Part shown: in pieces, positions 1-11,407 of the stretch | How positions within the stretch are numbered: the stretch's first letter is position 1 | Layout: every line of letters begins with the position of its first letter | Assembly (NCBI GenBank): GCA_023846275.1 | Contig: CM043877.1 | Location: 11,267,107 to 11,331,106, forward strand | DNA: 64,000 bases | From: Vanilla planifolia | Taxonomy: Eukaryota > Streptophyta > Magnoliopsida > Asparagales > Orchidaceae | Direction of reading: 5' to 3' | Made by a program: the position numbers and the translations under genes | The notes under the pieces: generated by a model | Told to the model about the DNA's origin: nothing | The model's database searches: none | The model's input: the letters and a program-made list of their open reading frames with translations, nothing else

Positions 1-3000
1 TATAGTCTCAATAAGTAGCATTATTTTACCCAACAAGTTTTACCTAACAAGTGTTATCTTACAAAACATTATGGTATCAAATAATAAAGATATATTGTGG
101 TATACAATAAGTTTAATAATTGATAAATATCAACAATTAGTATCCATCTTAATTTACTTATCACTGATCTCTTAATTCAAAGTCAAATACTTTGAAATAG
201 ATTGTTTTGTCAAATTCTATAATTAACTTAATATGGATAAATTTATTTTATAAATCTCCATGAATGAAATTAGATTTAACTATCCATTAGTTCTTGAAAT
301 TAATCATCAAGATAATATCTTATAGTCAAATGATAAATATCTCTTATCATATCAATGCAAATATTTTGGGAGAGTTTATTTAATTGAAGATCTAACAATT
401 GGTATCATACATGATGCATATGTTATTAAAAGTTATCCATAATTTCTAAAGATCTATATTTTATATAATGCTTATATGCAAGGGGAGTATGTATCATATC
501 TTCTTTGAAGAGTTTTTTGGCTTAATATTCAAGAGCCTTAATCAAATTATAATCATTATTAAACTTCTAGCATAGTCTTTGTGGTTAATAGCATAAATAG
601 CTTGTTACATGAACCCTATATAAATTTTAGATATTTGTTCTTTTTTCCCAATTTTATAATGATAAAGGTGGAGAAATAGATGGGCAAGAAAAGTCAAAGC
701 GAGAGTAACGTAATTCTAAGTATTAATATTTTGTTTAGATATGAGTTATAAAAAAGGGGATACTTAGTACACATGTTTTATTCTTCATTTAATTTGTGTT
801 TTGGGCGTACATGTTATTTTCTTATATATTTTTCTAATGCATTTCATTGTTCAAATCCATTTTGTTGTTCAAAGCACATTATGCATGAATTATGGGGAAC
901 AACCAAGCATAGGTATTTTTCTATTATTTATTTTATCATTTGCACTTAAAAGTTTATCATCTTTAAAATTGAGAAGATTTTTGTCCCTGTAAACCCAAAC
1001 AACCATATTTGATTTTTATGATAATATATCATCTTTAAGTGCTTCTTGTGGTGACCTACTGTATCAACTTAGCATATTCTTTTGGTGATATTTAAGATGA
1101 GTGCATTTCGTGATCCTACAATGTAGTGTCTTAACAAATGGGTAAATCATTTAAATCTTAACAAATCATAGTAGACATAAAAGATGAAGGAGCACTCTAA
1201 GTTGTCCATAAGTTTAAGGGTTTTGTGATGAGATTTTCACTTTTTAGGGACTTATGTAAGGATTGTGATTGAGTCATACCTTTTTTTAATTTAGAACTTA
1301 TATTGACACAGAAGTCACGGGTGCATTCATTCTTATCATGCTTAGGTTACACTTATAACAAATTGTATTGATATAGTAATGCATATGCTTCATCAATTTA
1401 CATTCAAAACTTGCTCTCAAAATTAATGTTCTAAATTCCTTTAAAGCAATATTTTAGAGCTTATTTTGCATTCACAAAGTAGTTTTCATTATCTTTAGAA
1501 TGCATTATAATTCAAGAGTTTCTTAAGCTATAAAAAACCTAGCAATGCACTTCATAACTTTAAAATTTTGTACTCAATGTATAGTGTGTGAAACATCACA
1601 TCCAATATAGAGGGCCATGTACTATATGTGGAAGCTTACATATAGAATGTCGTGAAGTTATACCTTAATCGATCAGATCCAAAGGTTAATGTGCAATATT
1701 CTAAGCTATGTATGCTATGTCTAGTTGTAATTACATGGTATGCAAACCCAACAAACATCTCCAAAGTATAATATGAGGTTGAATCCACTAACTGTGTTTT
1801 TGGCGAAATGTCAAGCAAGTTTTTGGAGTACTTAGTTCAAGCAAGGAATCCAAGCGAATCCTAATAAAATTAAGGCAATATTAAAGATTCATCTCCTAAG
1901 ACTTAAAAAAGAACCAAAACTAGCAAGAAAAATTGTAGATTGTGTAGTTTTGTATCAAAGTCTACTAATAAATGTTTACCCTTCGTCAAAGTCCTAAAGA
2001 GCAAAAAAAATTTGAAGTGAACTATGGAATATGAGAAAGGTTTCTAAAAAATTAAAGAATAGTTTTCAACACCACCAATTTTCAATGGTCTTAAGATAAA
2101 AAAATTCTTTAACTTGATGTTAGCATAATAGATTAGGCTATCACTAGTGCATTGGTTTGTAGGAGTGCAGAATCTCATACTATTTAAGCCATATGTTAAG
2201 AGGACTTGAAACATGATAGCCATACCCAACCTTAAAGAAATTATCTTTCACCATTATTATGATAACCCACTTAATTAACCTTATATACCCTTCTAAATAA
2301 TACTTTATTTATTATATATAGGTGATGTCAATAAAAAATCTAGAAATATATTGATTTGTAAGCACCTTTAAAATAATGCCAAAATGACAATAGCTAATTA
2401 TCATTTATTTTTATAAAAACTAAATCTCATATTTTAGTATAGCATTATAGAAGTTCTATCATGAGGAATCAGTATGATGCAGATTAACTTTTTTAGAAGT
2501 GATTTAAATTTACTATGAATTTGTAAAAAAAATATTATTTTAATCTACTTATTTAATAAGAGGATAATCCTCCCTCCTTAGCTTAGGAACTTAGTTGAAG
2601 TGTTTGGAAACTTAAGAAAAAATGGGAAGATAGGAAAAGGAGAAAGGAAGGGAACTTTAGCTATTCTTTTGGTGAAAATCAAAGAGATTGAGAAGGAAGG
2701 TTGTAAGGCTTGCAGAAAGAAATGATTATCAACTTTGTATTGTAGAAAAAATTTTAAAAGGTAAAGATCTTTCCTAAGCGTTCCTTCTTAAAGTTTGTAT
2801 TACTCAATTTGGATATCAAGAAAATGATTTGTGTGAATTTAAAATTGAATTGGAATGGTTTGAGGCTATTATAGTTTTTTACTATAAGGATAATACAAGG
2901 CAATCATTTAGATCATATGATACGTCCTTGGCAACTAGACTTAGCAAAAGCTTTTAGTTGTAATGTGAAAAGGGAATCTATTAAGCATTAATTAATACAA

Positions 3001-3870
3001 ATGATTGATTAGACTTTTACAATTGGGTTTGTAATGCTTAATTAAAAAATCATCTGGTCTGGTCACTTTCTTAACCTAATATTTAAGAGAATCATATTAT
3101 TATGATAAGATAATTAAATTAATATAATTATACACTTGTACATTAAGGAGATTTCTATGAATTGTACAAGTATGACTCAAATATTAGACTAACATGATTG
3201 AATTATGAGAAGAATATTCTAGAATGTTTGTTTGGTTTCCTATATGATAAGATATATGTTACTGATTATATAGTTGACATATGAATCAAACTAGTATAAT
3301 TATTTGTTAGACATGTTTAATATATAAATTGTTTGTTTTTGTATAAGTATGACGCTATATCAAACAAGTACGTTATAATTAAAAAAGATTGTCTGTTTGA
3401 TTCTTTAGTCAATTAAGCCACTATTATGGATCATACTAGTACGCATTAGGATTGGACATTTACAATTAGTTCCTATACTATGTAACAGAGATTGATCATA
3501 CGATTTTTTTCCAACCAATATAAGGTACATATTATATAGTACGATATGGGTGATTATACTATATGATGTGAAGGAAGACATATGAAGGAGAGCAATTTTT
3601 AATTTATGTTTTAAAGAGCATTTAAAAGTACTTTCTTAATAGAAGTTGATTTGTTATTAATAAAACTTAATGTGAATTATGCATAAAATGTAGAGAATTA
3701 ATAAATGAAATGAAAAAATTATGGAAGAGGCTTCTTAGAACTATTAAGTAAACTAATTACTTGCGATTTAAGTTGATTGTTAAAAGAATCTATATTGCTA
3801 TCATGGAATGCATGATAATGTGAATATTTATATACATGGTACAACATTTCTTGCATGTGTTTTGATTTCA
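1..3870. other. AT-rich 5' intergenic flank, no gene
   Basis: No convincing coding region on either strand. The short open frames (for example 801-992, 1636-1818 and 2044-2229) have no recognisable domain. Two of the three homologous units show substitutions and indels through them without any sign of frame preservation. The same sequence recurs at 19385-24570 and, more diverged, at 46391-49735. Unit 3 lacks about 520 bp corresponding to roughly 2920-3437. Confidence 0.75.
1626..1630. other. Empty target site of the unit 2 solo LTR
   Basis: The pentamer ATGTG is present once here, in uninterrupted sequence. In unit 2 it is duplicated on either side of the 1315-bp insertion. Unit 3 also has the single, uninterrupted site at 47964-47968. 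This fixes the exact ends of the insertion. Confidence 0.9.
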
Positions 3871-3914
3871 CTATAATTTATTACTTCTCACAATATGGAT
3901 AGATACATAAAAAT

Positions 3915-3939
<25 letters not shown>
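3915..3939. repeat. (AC)n microsatellite, unit 1
   Basis: An uninterrupted AC run of about 12.5 repeats, followed by an AT-rich TA/ATAC tract to about 3990. The homologous run in unit 2 (24628-24646) has about 9.5 repeats, so it has changed length since the duplication. Confidence 0.95.
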
Positions 3940-3949
<10 letters not shown>

Positions 3950-4229
3950 CATATATTTATATATATAAGTTATATATATTTATAAGTTATATAATACTAT
4001 AAAATCAAAACATATGAAACAAAAATTAAGTGAAAGAAAAAGAAAAAAAAGAGGGCTACTATAATAAAACAAAGATACATAGCAATGACGTGATAGATAT
4101 AGTATATATGATATACGTTACTCTTAGTATCGTAGTCTTTAATATAAGGCTATGACATATCTGAGTGCCTAAGCTAATGCTGATGAGATGAGATACTTTA
4201 GCTTTGGGTGTCATTACTATTCAAGGATG

Positions 4230-4960
4230 TGGCTACAGTATGCTTGAGAAGTGGTTTGGTCACCCTCACTCAAGAACATGATGAGGGAGGAATTTATAGC
4301 TATAAAGTAAAGAGATATATATAAATTATTGATTATGAGAGAACATTCTCATTCTTAACCCACTATGCTTCACAAGTTGTTAGTTTTGAGGATTAGGAAT
4401 ATTTTCTTTTTTGTCATGGCTTAAAAAAATTTACTATGACAATTTTGATTCCTTATAAAACTACTAATCTTGATGAGCTGGTGGAACATGCTAGATCAGT
4501 AGAGCTTGAATTATAGATATTTCAAGCTCATAAAGAGGCGATAGAAGGGAAAGAGAAAGAAACAGTTGAGGTTGCAAAAAGTTTTAAACACTATAAAAAT
4601 ATTTTAGAAAAGTTAAAAAGTGAAGATGAGTTCAATGGGGTAGCCAACATGACAATATTCTAGTACTAGTAATAGAAGAATAGACAGAGGATCTAATAGG
4701 GGAATATCTCTATCCCTGGAGTGTGGTAAGATGCATTATGGATTCTAATAGACCAGGACAATTGGCCAATTTAAACACTTCAATTGAGGAGAGTTGGGCC
4801 ATATTGCTAGAGATTTGCCACAAGCAATATCAAAGATTGCTTCTTCCCAACCTAAGATTAGTAGCAAAGTTGGTGAGGGTAGCACTTCAGTCACCACCTC
4901 AAAGAATATGGGCCAAGAATAATTGAAAAGGTGAGGAGGTTAGCCTTGGATTTATGTTTT
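4230..4960 (+). pseudogene. Decayed Ty3/Gypsy-type gag fragment (unit 1)
   Basis: Translating across frame breaks gives a recognisable gag segment. From about 4347 there is FLTHYASQVVSFED, then a stop, then FCHGLKKFTMTILIPYKTT and LDELVEHARSVELEL. This follows the plant Ty3/Gypsy gag pattern in which 'RYA..LV..E..K...F..GL...I' precedes 'Y.E.VE.A...E.EL'. Downstream at 4719-4745 the frame reads ECGKMHYGF, like the second half of a CCHC zinc knuckle (CGKxHxGxC) with its last cysteine lost. Several in-frame stops show it is dead. It is present in units 1 and 2 but absent from unit 3. The superfamily is inferred from motif pattern only. Confidence 0.6.
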
Positions 4961-5654
4961 TACATGGTAGGAGAGCTCACACTTTATAGATGTGATTGTA
5001 TTACTCCTCATCATCTGACCCACCTACTTATGTATCTAAGGGCCTCAATTGTTGTTTTAGGGGCTTCTTTTCTCACTTCCTCTCAAGCTTTTGACCTCAC
5101 TTATATGTTAAGGGATCTCAAGACCTATTTCATTAGTCTCCCTTGAAGATTGCTTGGTCTTGATGGACTCACCTCATCAAAGAGGATCGTGAATCCAAAC
5201 ATCAAGTGCTCATATTAAGCTTTCAATCTGAATGATCTCTTTTGTTTGTTTTTGGATTTCATACTAATGATGTAGAATCAAGTGGTCATGTCAAACATTT
5301 AACCTTGACAGCCTCTTCAAATTCTTATAAATATTAGATTAAAAAATGGGCCAAGCAAGTACACTTTCTCCTCTTAATTCTACCTATCAAAGGTATTGCT
5401 TTAACTTGGTTTAAAGTTTTTAATATTTTATATCACTTGTATTTTCTTAATTTTTAACTTAGATAGAGCTACTCTCTAAGTTAAATTATGACACATAATA
5501 AGTGCTCAAACGAATAAGCAATTTTAGCATCTCCATTACCTCTTTAAGCCTTTTTTTTCTTTTCATGAAACTAAAACGTTGTCCATTTGGTCATGTGCTT
5601 TCACCTAACAATTCACATGATCAATTGGAAGCTTGATAAGTTTATCCTCAACCT

Positions 5655-5945
5655 CCTTCTCTCCATCATCACTACTCTAGTGTACTAAGACCTTGAGAGG
5701 AATGGTCTTGACACCTCACCTTCATCACTACTTCACTACATGAAGGCTATTTAGAGGCATGGTTTTTTCTTCTTTTTCCCATGCATCATTACTTTGTTAT
5801 ATGAAAGGCTTGAAGCATATTCTTTCCCTCCTTTTTTGTCTCTCATCATTGCGACATACGAAGGCCTCAAGAAGTATGGTCTTACCTTTCTTTCCTTTCC
5901 TTCATTGCCACTTACTTGCATGAAGGTCTCCACCTTCGTTGTTAC
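5655..5945. repeat. Degenerate ~60-bp minisatellite, cluster A (unit 1)
   Basis: Four to five imperfect direct repeats with period 57-62 bp. Repeat starts are at about 5684, 5740, 5801, 5858 and 5920, each opening with a variant of ATGAAGGCCTCAAGAAG followed by a pyrimidine-rich stretch (CTTTC, CCTTC, CATCATTAC). It is non-coding on the plus strand; a 60-aa minus-strand frame crosses it without any known domain. The copy in unit 2 is at 26402-26692. Confidence 0.6.
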
Positions 5946-6835
5946 CTCATAGCATAAAGGTCACATAAAGTTAACGTAACACCTATAGTATAATTAATTT
6001 TTTTTTTTACAATAATAAGCTAAATGAAGAGAAGAGAATCAAACCAAAGCTTTGCAATAAATAATCCAAGTCTTATTGCAATTATTTGTAGAAAACTAAA
6101 TAAAAATAAATTAACATAAATCTTGTTCTCAATGTCCTAACAATGTTATTATAGTATTAAAAGCAATCCTATTACATAATTGCTATGTTAAAATAAAGAT
6201 AAATAAATTAGTGAGTTGATAACTATATGCTCTCACTACTCTCTTGGAATATTATGATGCACATCCATATTTCTTATAGAAAAAACAAAATTTGATAAGT
6301 CAATCATGACAAATCTCAAAAGACTAATTTATATGATCCCTTTACAATATATTACCCATTTAGTTTAACTACATGCTAAAGACTATATCACATTTGTATA
6401 AAATATTTATAAAAGTAAAACACATATTACATAACCATATGAATGTAATAATTATAATATATTTTCACGACTAAGTAAATATCATTTCAATAAAATTGAT
6501 ATATCACACCCATGTGTGTAATAATTTAAAATAATTTAAAAAAAATCTAAAAAAAATAAAATGAAATGTAAATTATAAATCCATAAATTTGCCTACCTGA
6601 GAATGCTATAATTCCTTTCTCCTTTTTATAATCTTATTCTCAAAATTTAGAATAAGTGAGGATACTTTTTAGTATCTCTTCCTCTAGCATATTTTTATTT
6701 TATTTGATTTGTCAATTGAACATTAACAATATCAATGCTCTTTTTCTTTTGTTGTTTGATTTTTCTTAGAATTCATATTAACTTTTCATCATGATGATAA
6801 ATTTTCTTACTTGAGAATGATGCAATTAATATGCT
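5946..6835. other. AT-rich intergenic stretch, nothing recognised
   Basis: Very AT-rich sequence with A- and T-runs between the two minisatellite clusters. No gene, RNA or transposon feature was recognised. The homologous stretch is at 26693-27580 in unit 2; unit 3 has no counterpart. Confidence 0.6.
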
Positions 6836-7060
6836 TCTTCTTCTATCCTTCACCTTTGTTCCTTTGAGTAAAGGCCTCAAGCAACTTAACCCATGCTTTT
6901 TCCTTCACCTTTGTTTCATTGTGAAGTCCTCAATTGGCACAACCCTTGGTTCTCTCCCTTTTTCTTCACTTCCATTCAATCAAGTGAAGATCTTAAGAGG
7001 CTCATCCCTCGTGTTCTCTCCTCCTCGCCACTTTAAAAGGTTAAGATGAGAAAATCCCTT
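6836..7060. repeat. Degenerate ~60-bp minisatellite, cluster B (unit 1)
   Basis: About three further imperfect copies of the cluster A motif, with GTAAAGGCCTCAAGCAAC, GTGAAGTCCTCAATTGGC and GTGAAGATCTTAAGAGGC as repeat starts. Each is followed by CTTTTTCCTTCAC-like pyrimidine tracts. The 72-aa frame at 6831-7049 is a by-product of these repeats. The unit 2 copy is at 27584-27794. Confidence 0.5.
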
Positions 7061-7588
7061 ATCTCCTTCACTTCATACTCAAGGACTAAGGTATGATTAT
7101 CTAAAGATCTTTCCATCCTTTTGACCCAATGACCTCTCTCGTCGCCATCAAGCTCGAGTTAGTCTATAACAACTCTTATCCCAACCAAGGCAGCTATTGA
7201 AGGTAAGGAATTAACAATCATTTTACTATTTGAAAAAAAAAAACACTTTTGCAAGGGTTTTCCTTTGTAAATTTTTCTATATGATTGTTGATGCTTACTT
7301 GTTGGATTTATTTTCAATACTTCCCAATAAAAAAATCCTCTATAGCATCTTCTTTTTTTTCTTAAGAGAATCATTACCTTCCAAAGCATTGGCACGAAGG
7401 GTTCAAGAATTGCAACTTAATAGCTCAACATATAGATAAAATTTTTTAAAATATTAGACCATGAAATTGGCCTCGTTTTTCGTCCGTTATGACAACCAGA
7501 TTCTTTTGTAGTCTTAGTTTGCTTCAATAACTTTATTGAAGCTTTTCATTCAATTGGCTTTCAATTGGATCCATTATGAATTCTTTTG

Positions 7589-7780
7589 CCTAAATCAAAG
7601 CTGAAAAAATTGAGGTTTGAATCATTAAAAGATGGATCATAATTCTATAGTTTTAAAAGTGCTTTACAAAAGCGTTTTTCAAACGCAGCTTCTCTCATTT
7701 TTTAATTTTTATAACTTTTTTGGTAGTTCTTCCGACCTTCTAAGGTGGTTCTCCTCCGTACAGAGCATACGAGCACCTCA
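7589..7780 (+). promoter_or_regulatory. Proximal upstream region shared by all three PDR copies
   Basis: The last ~190 bp before the start codon are the only upstream sequence conserved immediately next to all three genes (7589-7780, about 28335-28523 and about 49833-50036). Upstream of about 7589, unit 3 diverges completely. The stretch includes an AT-rich TTTTTATAACTT at about 7706-7717, roughly 65 bp before the ATG, which is a possible but weak TATA-like site. Promoter function is inferred from position only. Confidence 0.35.
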
Positions 7781-10387
7781 ATGGACATGAGGGAACCATG
7801 CATGTCAAGAAGCTTCAGCCAGTCTCCATATTGTAGAAGCCCCGACGGTAGCGTGTTCTACTCCTACTCAAGGGAGGAAATCGAAGAGGAGGAGGAGAAG
7901 GATTTGAGATGGGCTGCGCTCGAGAAACTCCCCACATTCAACCACGCTAGTAAGCGATTTCTGAACTTTTCAAAAGGAGAGCTGAAAGAGGTCGACGTCA
8001 AGAGCCTTAGCCTGAACGAGAGGAGAACCCTGCTGGAGAGGCTTGTGCGAGTTTCCGAAAAAGACAATGAGAAGTTTCTTTTCAAGCTGAGAGAGAGAAT
8101 CAATAGGTGAAACCAGCATTCGCGAGGCTGCAATCAATGTGTTACTGTTATTGATTACCTAAAGTGTTCTTTATCGGGATTTTGCAGAGTTGGAATTGAT
8201 TTTCCGACTGTTGAGGTGCGATATGAGCATGTTAATATCCAGGCCGAAGTCTATGAAGGAAGCAGAAGCTTGCCTTCCTTCCTCAATTCTACCCTGAACG
8301 CTGTTGAGGTTTGTGGGCATCCGCCATTAGAGTTTTACAGATGCTTCCATTTTACCCCTTTTTTTTACCCTTGATGACATCTTTTTGTTTTTTGCTTTCA
8401 TTACTTGAAATAGTCCTTTGGCAACTACCTTCACATAATCCCAAGCAAGAAGAAACCTTTCGGCATCCTTAATGATGTTAGTGGAATTATCAGGCCTCGA
8501 AGGTATCTTGCCATGTCCGATTATTGGAACGGTACATTTCAATATCGTAGTCCTCTCCTGTGATCCTTCAATGAAAATTATATATAGGATGACACTTCTT
8601 TTGGGTCCACCGGGATCAGGGAAGACTACATTGTTATTAACTTTAGCTGGAAGGCTCGGCTCTGATCTAAAGGTCTCCAATTTTCTATTTTTCAATTTTT
8701 CTCTTTGACTGAAAATGAGGGCAAACAACCAATCTGAAGATTTTGCAAAAGAATTATGCGTTAAACTTTAGCACTATTTCCAAAGGATATTCTAACCTAG
8801 AATAATAACTTTATTTCTCAATTTCTCTCCTGTGGTACATTTTTTTCTAATTTAAGTAACTTTGTCATATTCAAGCCGATGCATGTGAAATATGTGTGAA
8901 AACTTAATGTAGGCATCCGGGAATGTAACTTATAATGGCCACAACTTTGATGAGTTTGTGCCACATCGAACGGCTGCATATGTAAGTCAATACGATCAAC
9001 ATATGGGAGAGATGACTGTGAGAGAAACTTTAGCCTTTTCTGCTAGATGTCAAGGGGTTGGCTCTCGTTATGGTATGTGATTAATCTTAAAAGTCATGTA
9101 AAATTCTCTATTTGAATTGGAATTTTGAAACCTATAGACTCAATTCAAGTATGTGACAATGACAGATTTGTTAACTGAATTGATGAGACGAGAGAATGCA
9201 GCAAACATCAAACCTGACTCAGATATAGATGCATTCATGAAGGTTAGAAAGGAAGTTAACTTTGATTTTAAACTAAAAAAGGAATTGAGTAGTTAAAGTT
9301 GTTATTAATATTAACTTGAAGTAATAGATTATTTCTTTCGGGAAATTAAATTATGACCTATTAAACATATGTAGGCAACATCAATCGAAGGAAAAGAAGT
9401 GGGACTTATAACAGATTACATAATGAAGGTATTTTCAAATAAGTGAGCATCTAGCAACTTAGTGGATAAAATTGCACGGAATTTGTTTGATTTTCTTGTT
9501 TTAGATACTTGGATTGGAGGCATGTGCTGATATATTTGTGGGTGATGAAATGCTAAGAGGCATCTCTGGAGGACAAAAAAAGCGTGTAACCACAGGTAGA
9601 ACAGTTCATTCTTTTTTTTTTATTGAAAATTCAACAGTTTATTCTTTAGCTACAATTACTATTACTCTTATTGATATCAACAAATATTTAGATTTTGGAA
9701 TTAAAAACCTATTCTCAATTATACTTTGAATTAGGTGAGATGATCATTGGGCCTGCTCAAGTTTTTTTAATGGATGAAATATCAACTGGTCTTGATAGCT
9801 CCACAACTTTCCAAATTGTGAACTCACTAACCCAAACTGTTCACATTCTGGGAGGAACAATAGTGTTATCCCTACTTCAACCTACACCTGAGACATATGA
9901 GCTCTTTGATGATATCATCCTCCTCTCAGAAGGACAAATTGCATATCAAGGCCCTCGTGAAGATGCACTCGCGTTCTTCGAATCCCTCGGATTCAAGTGT
10001 CCGAAGAGGAAGGCGGTTGCTGACTTCTTTCTAGAAGTAATTCCTATTAACAACAAAATTTGATCATAGGATATCTCTCTCTTGTTCTAATTACATATGG
10101 TGGGGCTAACTAATTAATTAATTTTGTAGGTGACATCTAAGAAAAATCAAAAACAGTATTGGGCGAAAGCTATTGAATCGTATAGATACGTGACAGTTAG
10201 AGAATTTGCAGAGGCATTTTATTCATTTTATGTTGGAAGAAACCTTCAAAAAGAGCTAGCTACGCCATTTGATCGCAGAAAGAGCCACCGCGCTGCTTTA
10301 ACAACTTCAAAATATGGTGTAAGTAGAATAGAAATGTTGAAAACTTGTGCTCAAAGGGAGCTTTTACTTATCAAGAGGGGTTCCTTT

Positions 10388-10399
10388 GTTTGTGTTTAG
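10388..10399 (+). other. 2-base deletion and premature TAG in copy 1, exon 10
   Basis: Copies 2 and 3 read TTTGTTTATGTGTTTAGAGC here, giving F-V-Y-V-F-R. Copy 1 reads TTTGTTTGTGTTTAGAGC, two bases shorter. This puts TAG (10397-10399) in frame, at the start of transmembrane domain 1. Confidence 0.93.
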
Positions 10400-11404
10400 A
10401 GCTTTCCAAGTGAGTGGAAATCTCCAACTAGCTAGAACATAATGCTTCAATCCTAGCAATCTACTTCATATGTCTAATACTTTTTCATCTCTTGCTTATA
10501 GATCATATTTATGGCATTTATCATGCTGACACTATTTTGGAGGATAAAGAAGAATCAAAATTCCATTGATGACGGTTTAGTTTTTATGGGAGCCATTTTC
10601 TTCTCCATATTGACCATCTTATTTCATAGTTTATCGGAGCTTGTGTTGACCACTTTTAGGTTACCTATTTTCTTCAAGCAAAGAGACTACAACTTTTATC
10701 CTGCGTGGGCATATGCATTGCCAAATTGGATATTAAAGATTCCATTCTCATTCCTTGAAATATCTGTATGGGTATTGCTCACTTACTTTGTCATAGGCTA
10801 TGATTCAAGTGCAGAAAGGTTAATTTTTTATAAAATATCAAAATTCGATTAGTGTGAATTATTGTGTCCTAATGTTACCTTAGCATTTTATTTACAGGTT
10901 CTTCAAACACTTTCTTTTGCTTTTTCTTGTAAATCAAATGGCGATAGGGATGTTTCGTTTGCTTGCAGTAGTAGGAAGGGAGTTGCTCATAGCTTATATA
11001 TTGGCAGCCTACATCCTTCTTATGGTTGTAGTACTGGGTGGATTCGTAATTTCGTATGGTGATTTCTTCACAACATGTTTTGTTTTATTCATTTAATTTT
11101 TGACTTATAAAATTGTTTTTTACTTCAGCTCATAATTGAAGCAACTATGGTCTTTAATTTTGCAGAAAAAATTAAAAAATGGTGGAAGTGGGGTTATTGG
11201 GTTTCACCTTTTATGTACTCACAAAATGGTCTTTCAGTGAATGAGTTTCTTAGCAATAACTGGTGCCAGGTGTAGAATTATCTTTCAAATAAGAACTCTA
11301 ACTATAAACATGCTAAAGAAACGGTTGATTTGATAATTTGGTTTTTCTTTCAGACATTACCAGGAACTAATCAAACCCTTGGAATTAGTATCTTAAAGTC
11401 TCGG

Positions 11405-11407
11405 TAA
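11405..11407 (+). other. Nonsense codon TAA in copy 1, exon 14
   Basis: TCTCGGTAAATG here, against TCTCGGGAAATG in copies 2 and 3. The single G-to-T change turns E741 into a stop in the ancestral frame, so copy 1 would stay broken even if the upstream frameshift were a sequencing error. Confidence 0.93.

Noticed and set aside
801-992. 63-codon frame with hydrophobic composition
   Set aside because: It lies in the duplicated AT-rich flank. The homologous positions in units 2 and 3 contain substitutions and indels without frame preservation, and its hydrophobicity follows from T-richness.
4723-5146. Two plus-strand frames of 67 and 71 codons that are conserved in unit 2
   Set aside because: Conservation reflects the young duplication. 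The meaningful reading of this area is the gag remnant in another frame, with its zinc-knuckle relic.
7159-7439. Overlapping plus and minus frames upstream of copy 1
   Set aside because: They are absent as open frames from the nearly identical unit 2 sequence, because of a two-base length change in the A-run near 7230.
7745-7780. Twelve extra in-frame codons before the PDR start (GTG opening)
   Set aside because: No ATG occurs in this extension. The first ATG (7781, and 28524 and 50037 in the other copies) gives a normal PDR N-terminus, so the GTG-led extension is treated as 5' UTR.
7864-8133. Minus-strand open frame of 89 codons opposite exon 1 (also at 28607-28876 and 50114-50359)
   Set aside because: It is a shadow of the coding strand of exon 1, Ser/Phe/Leu-rich, and without a domain.
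8327-8728. Minus-strand 133-codon open frame (also at 29070-29471 and 50583-50951)
   Set aside because: It spans exon 3, intron 3 and exon 4 of the PDR gene on the opposite strand and has no recognisable domain. It persists only because the copies are nearly identical.
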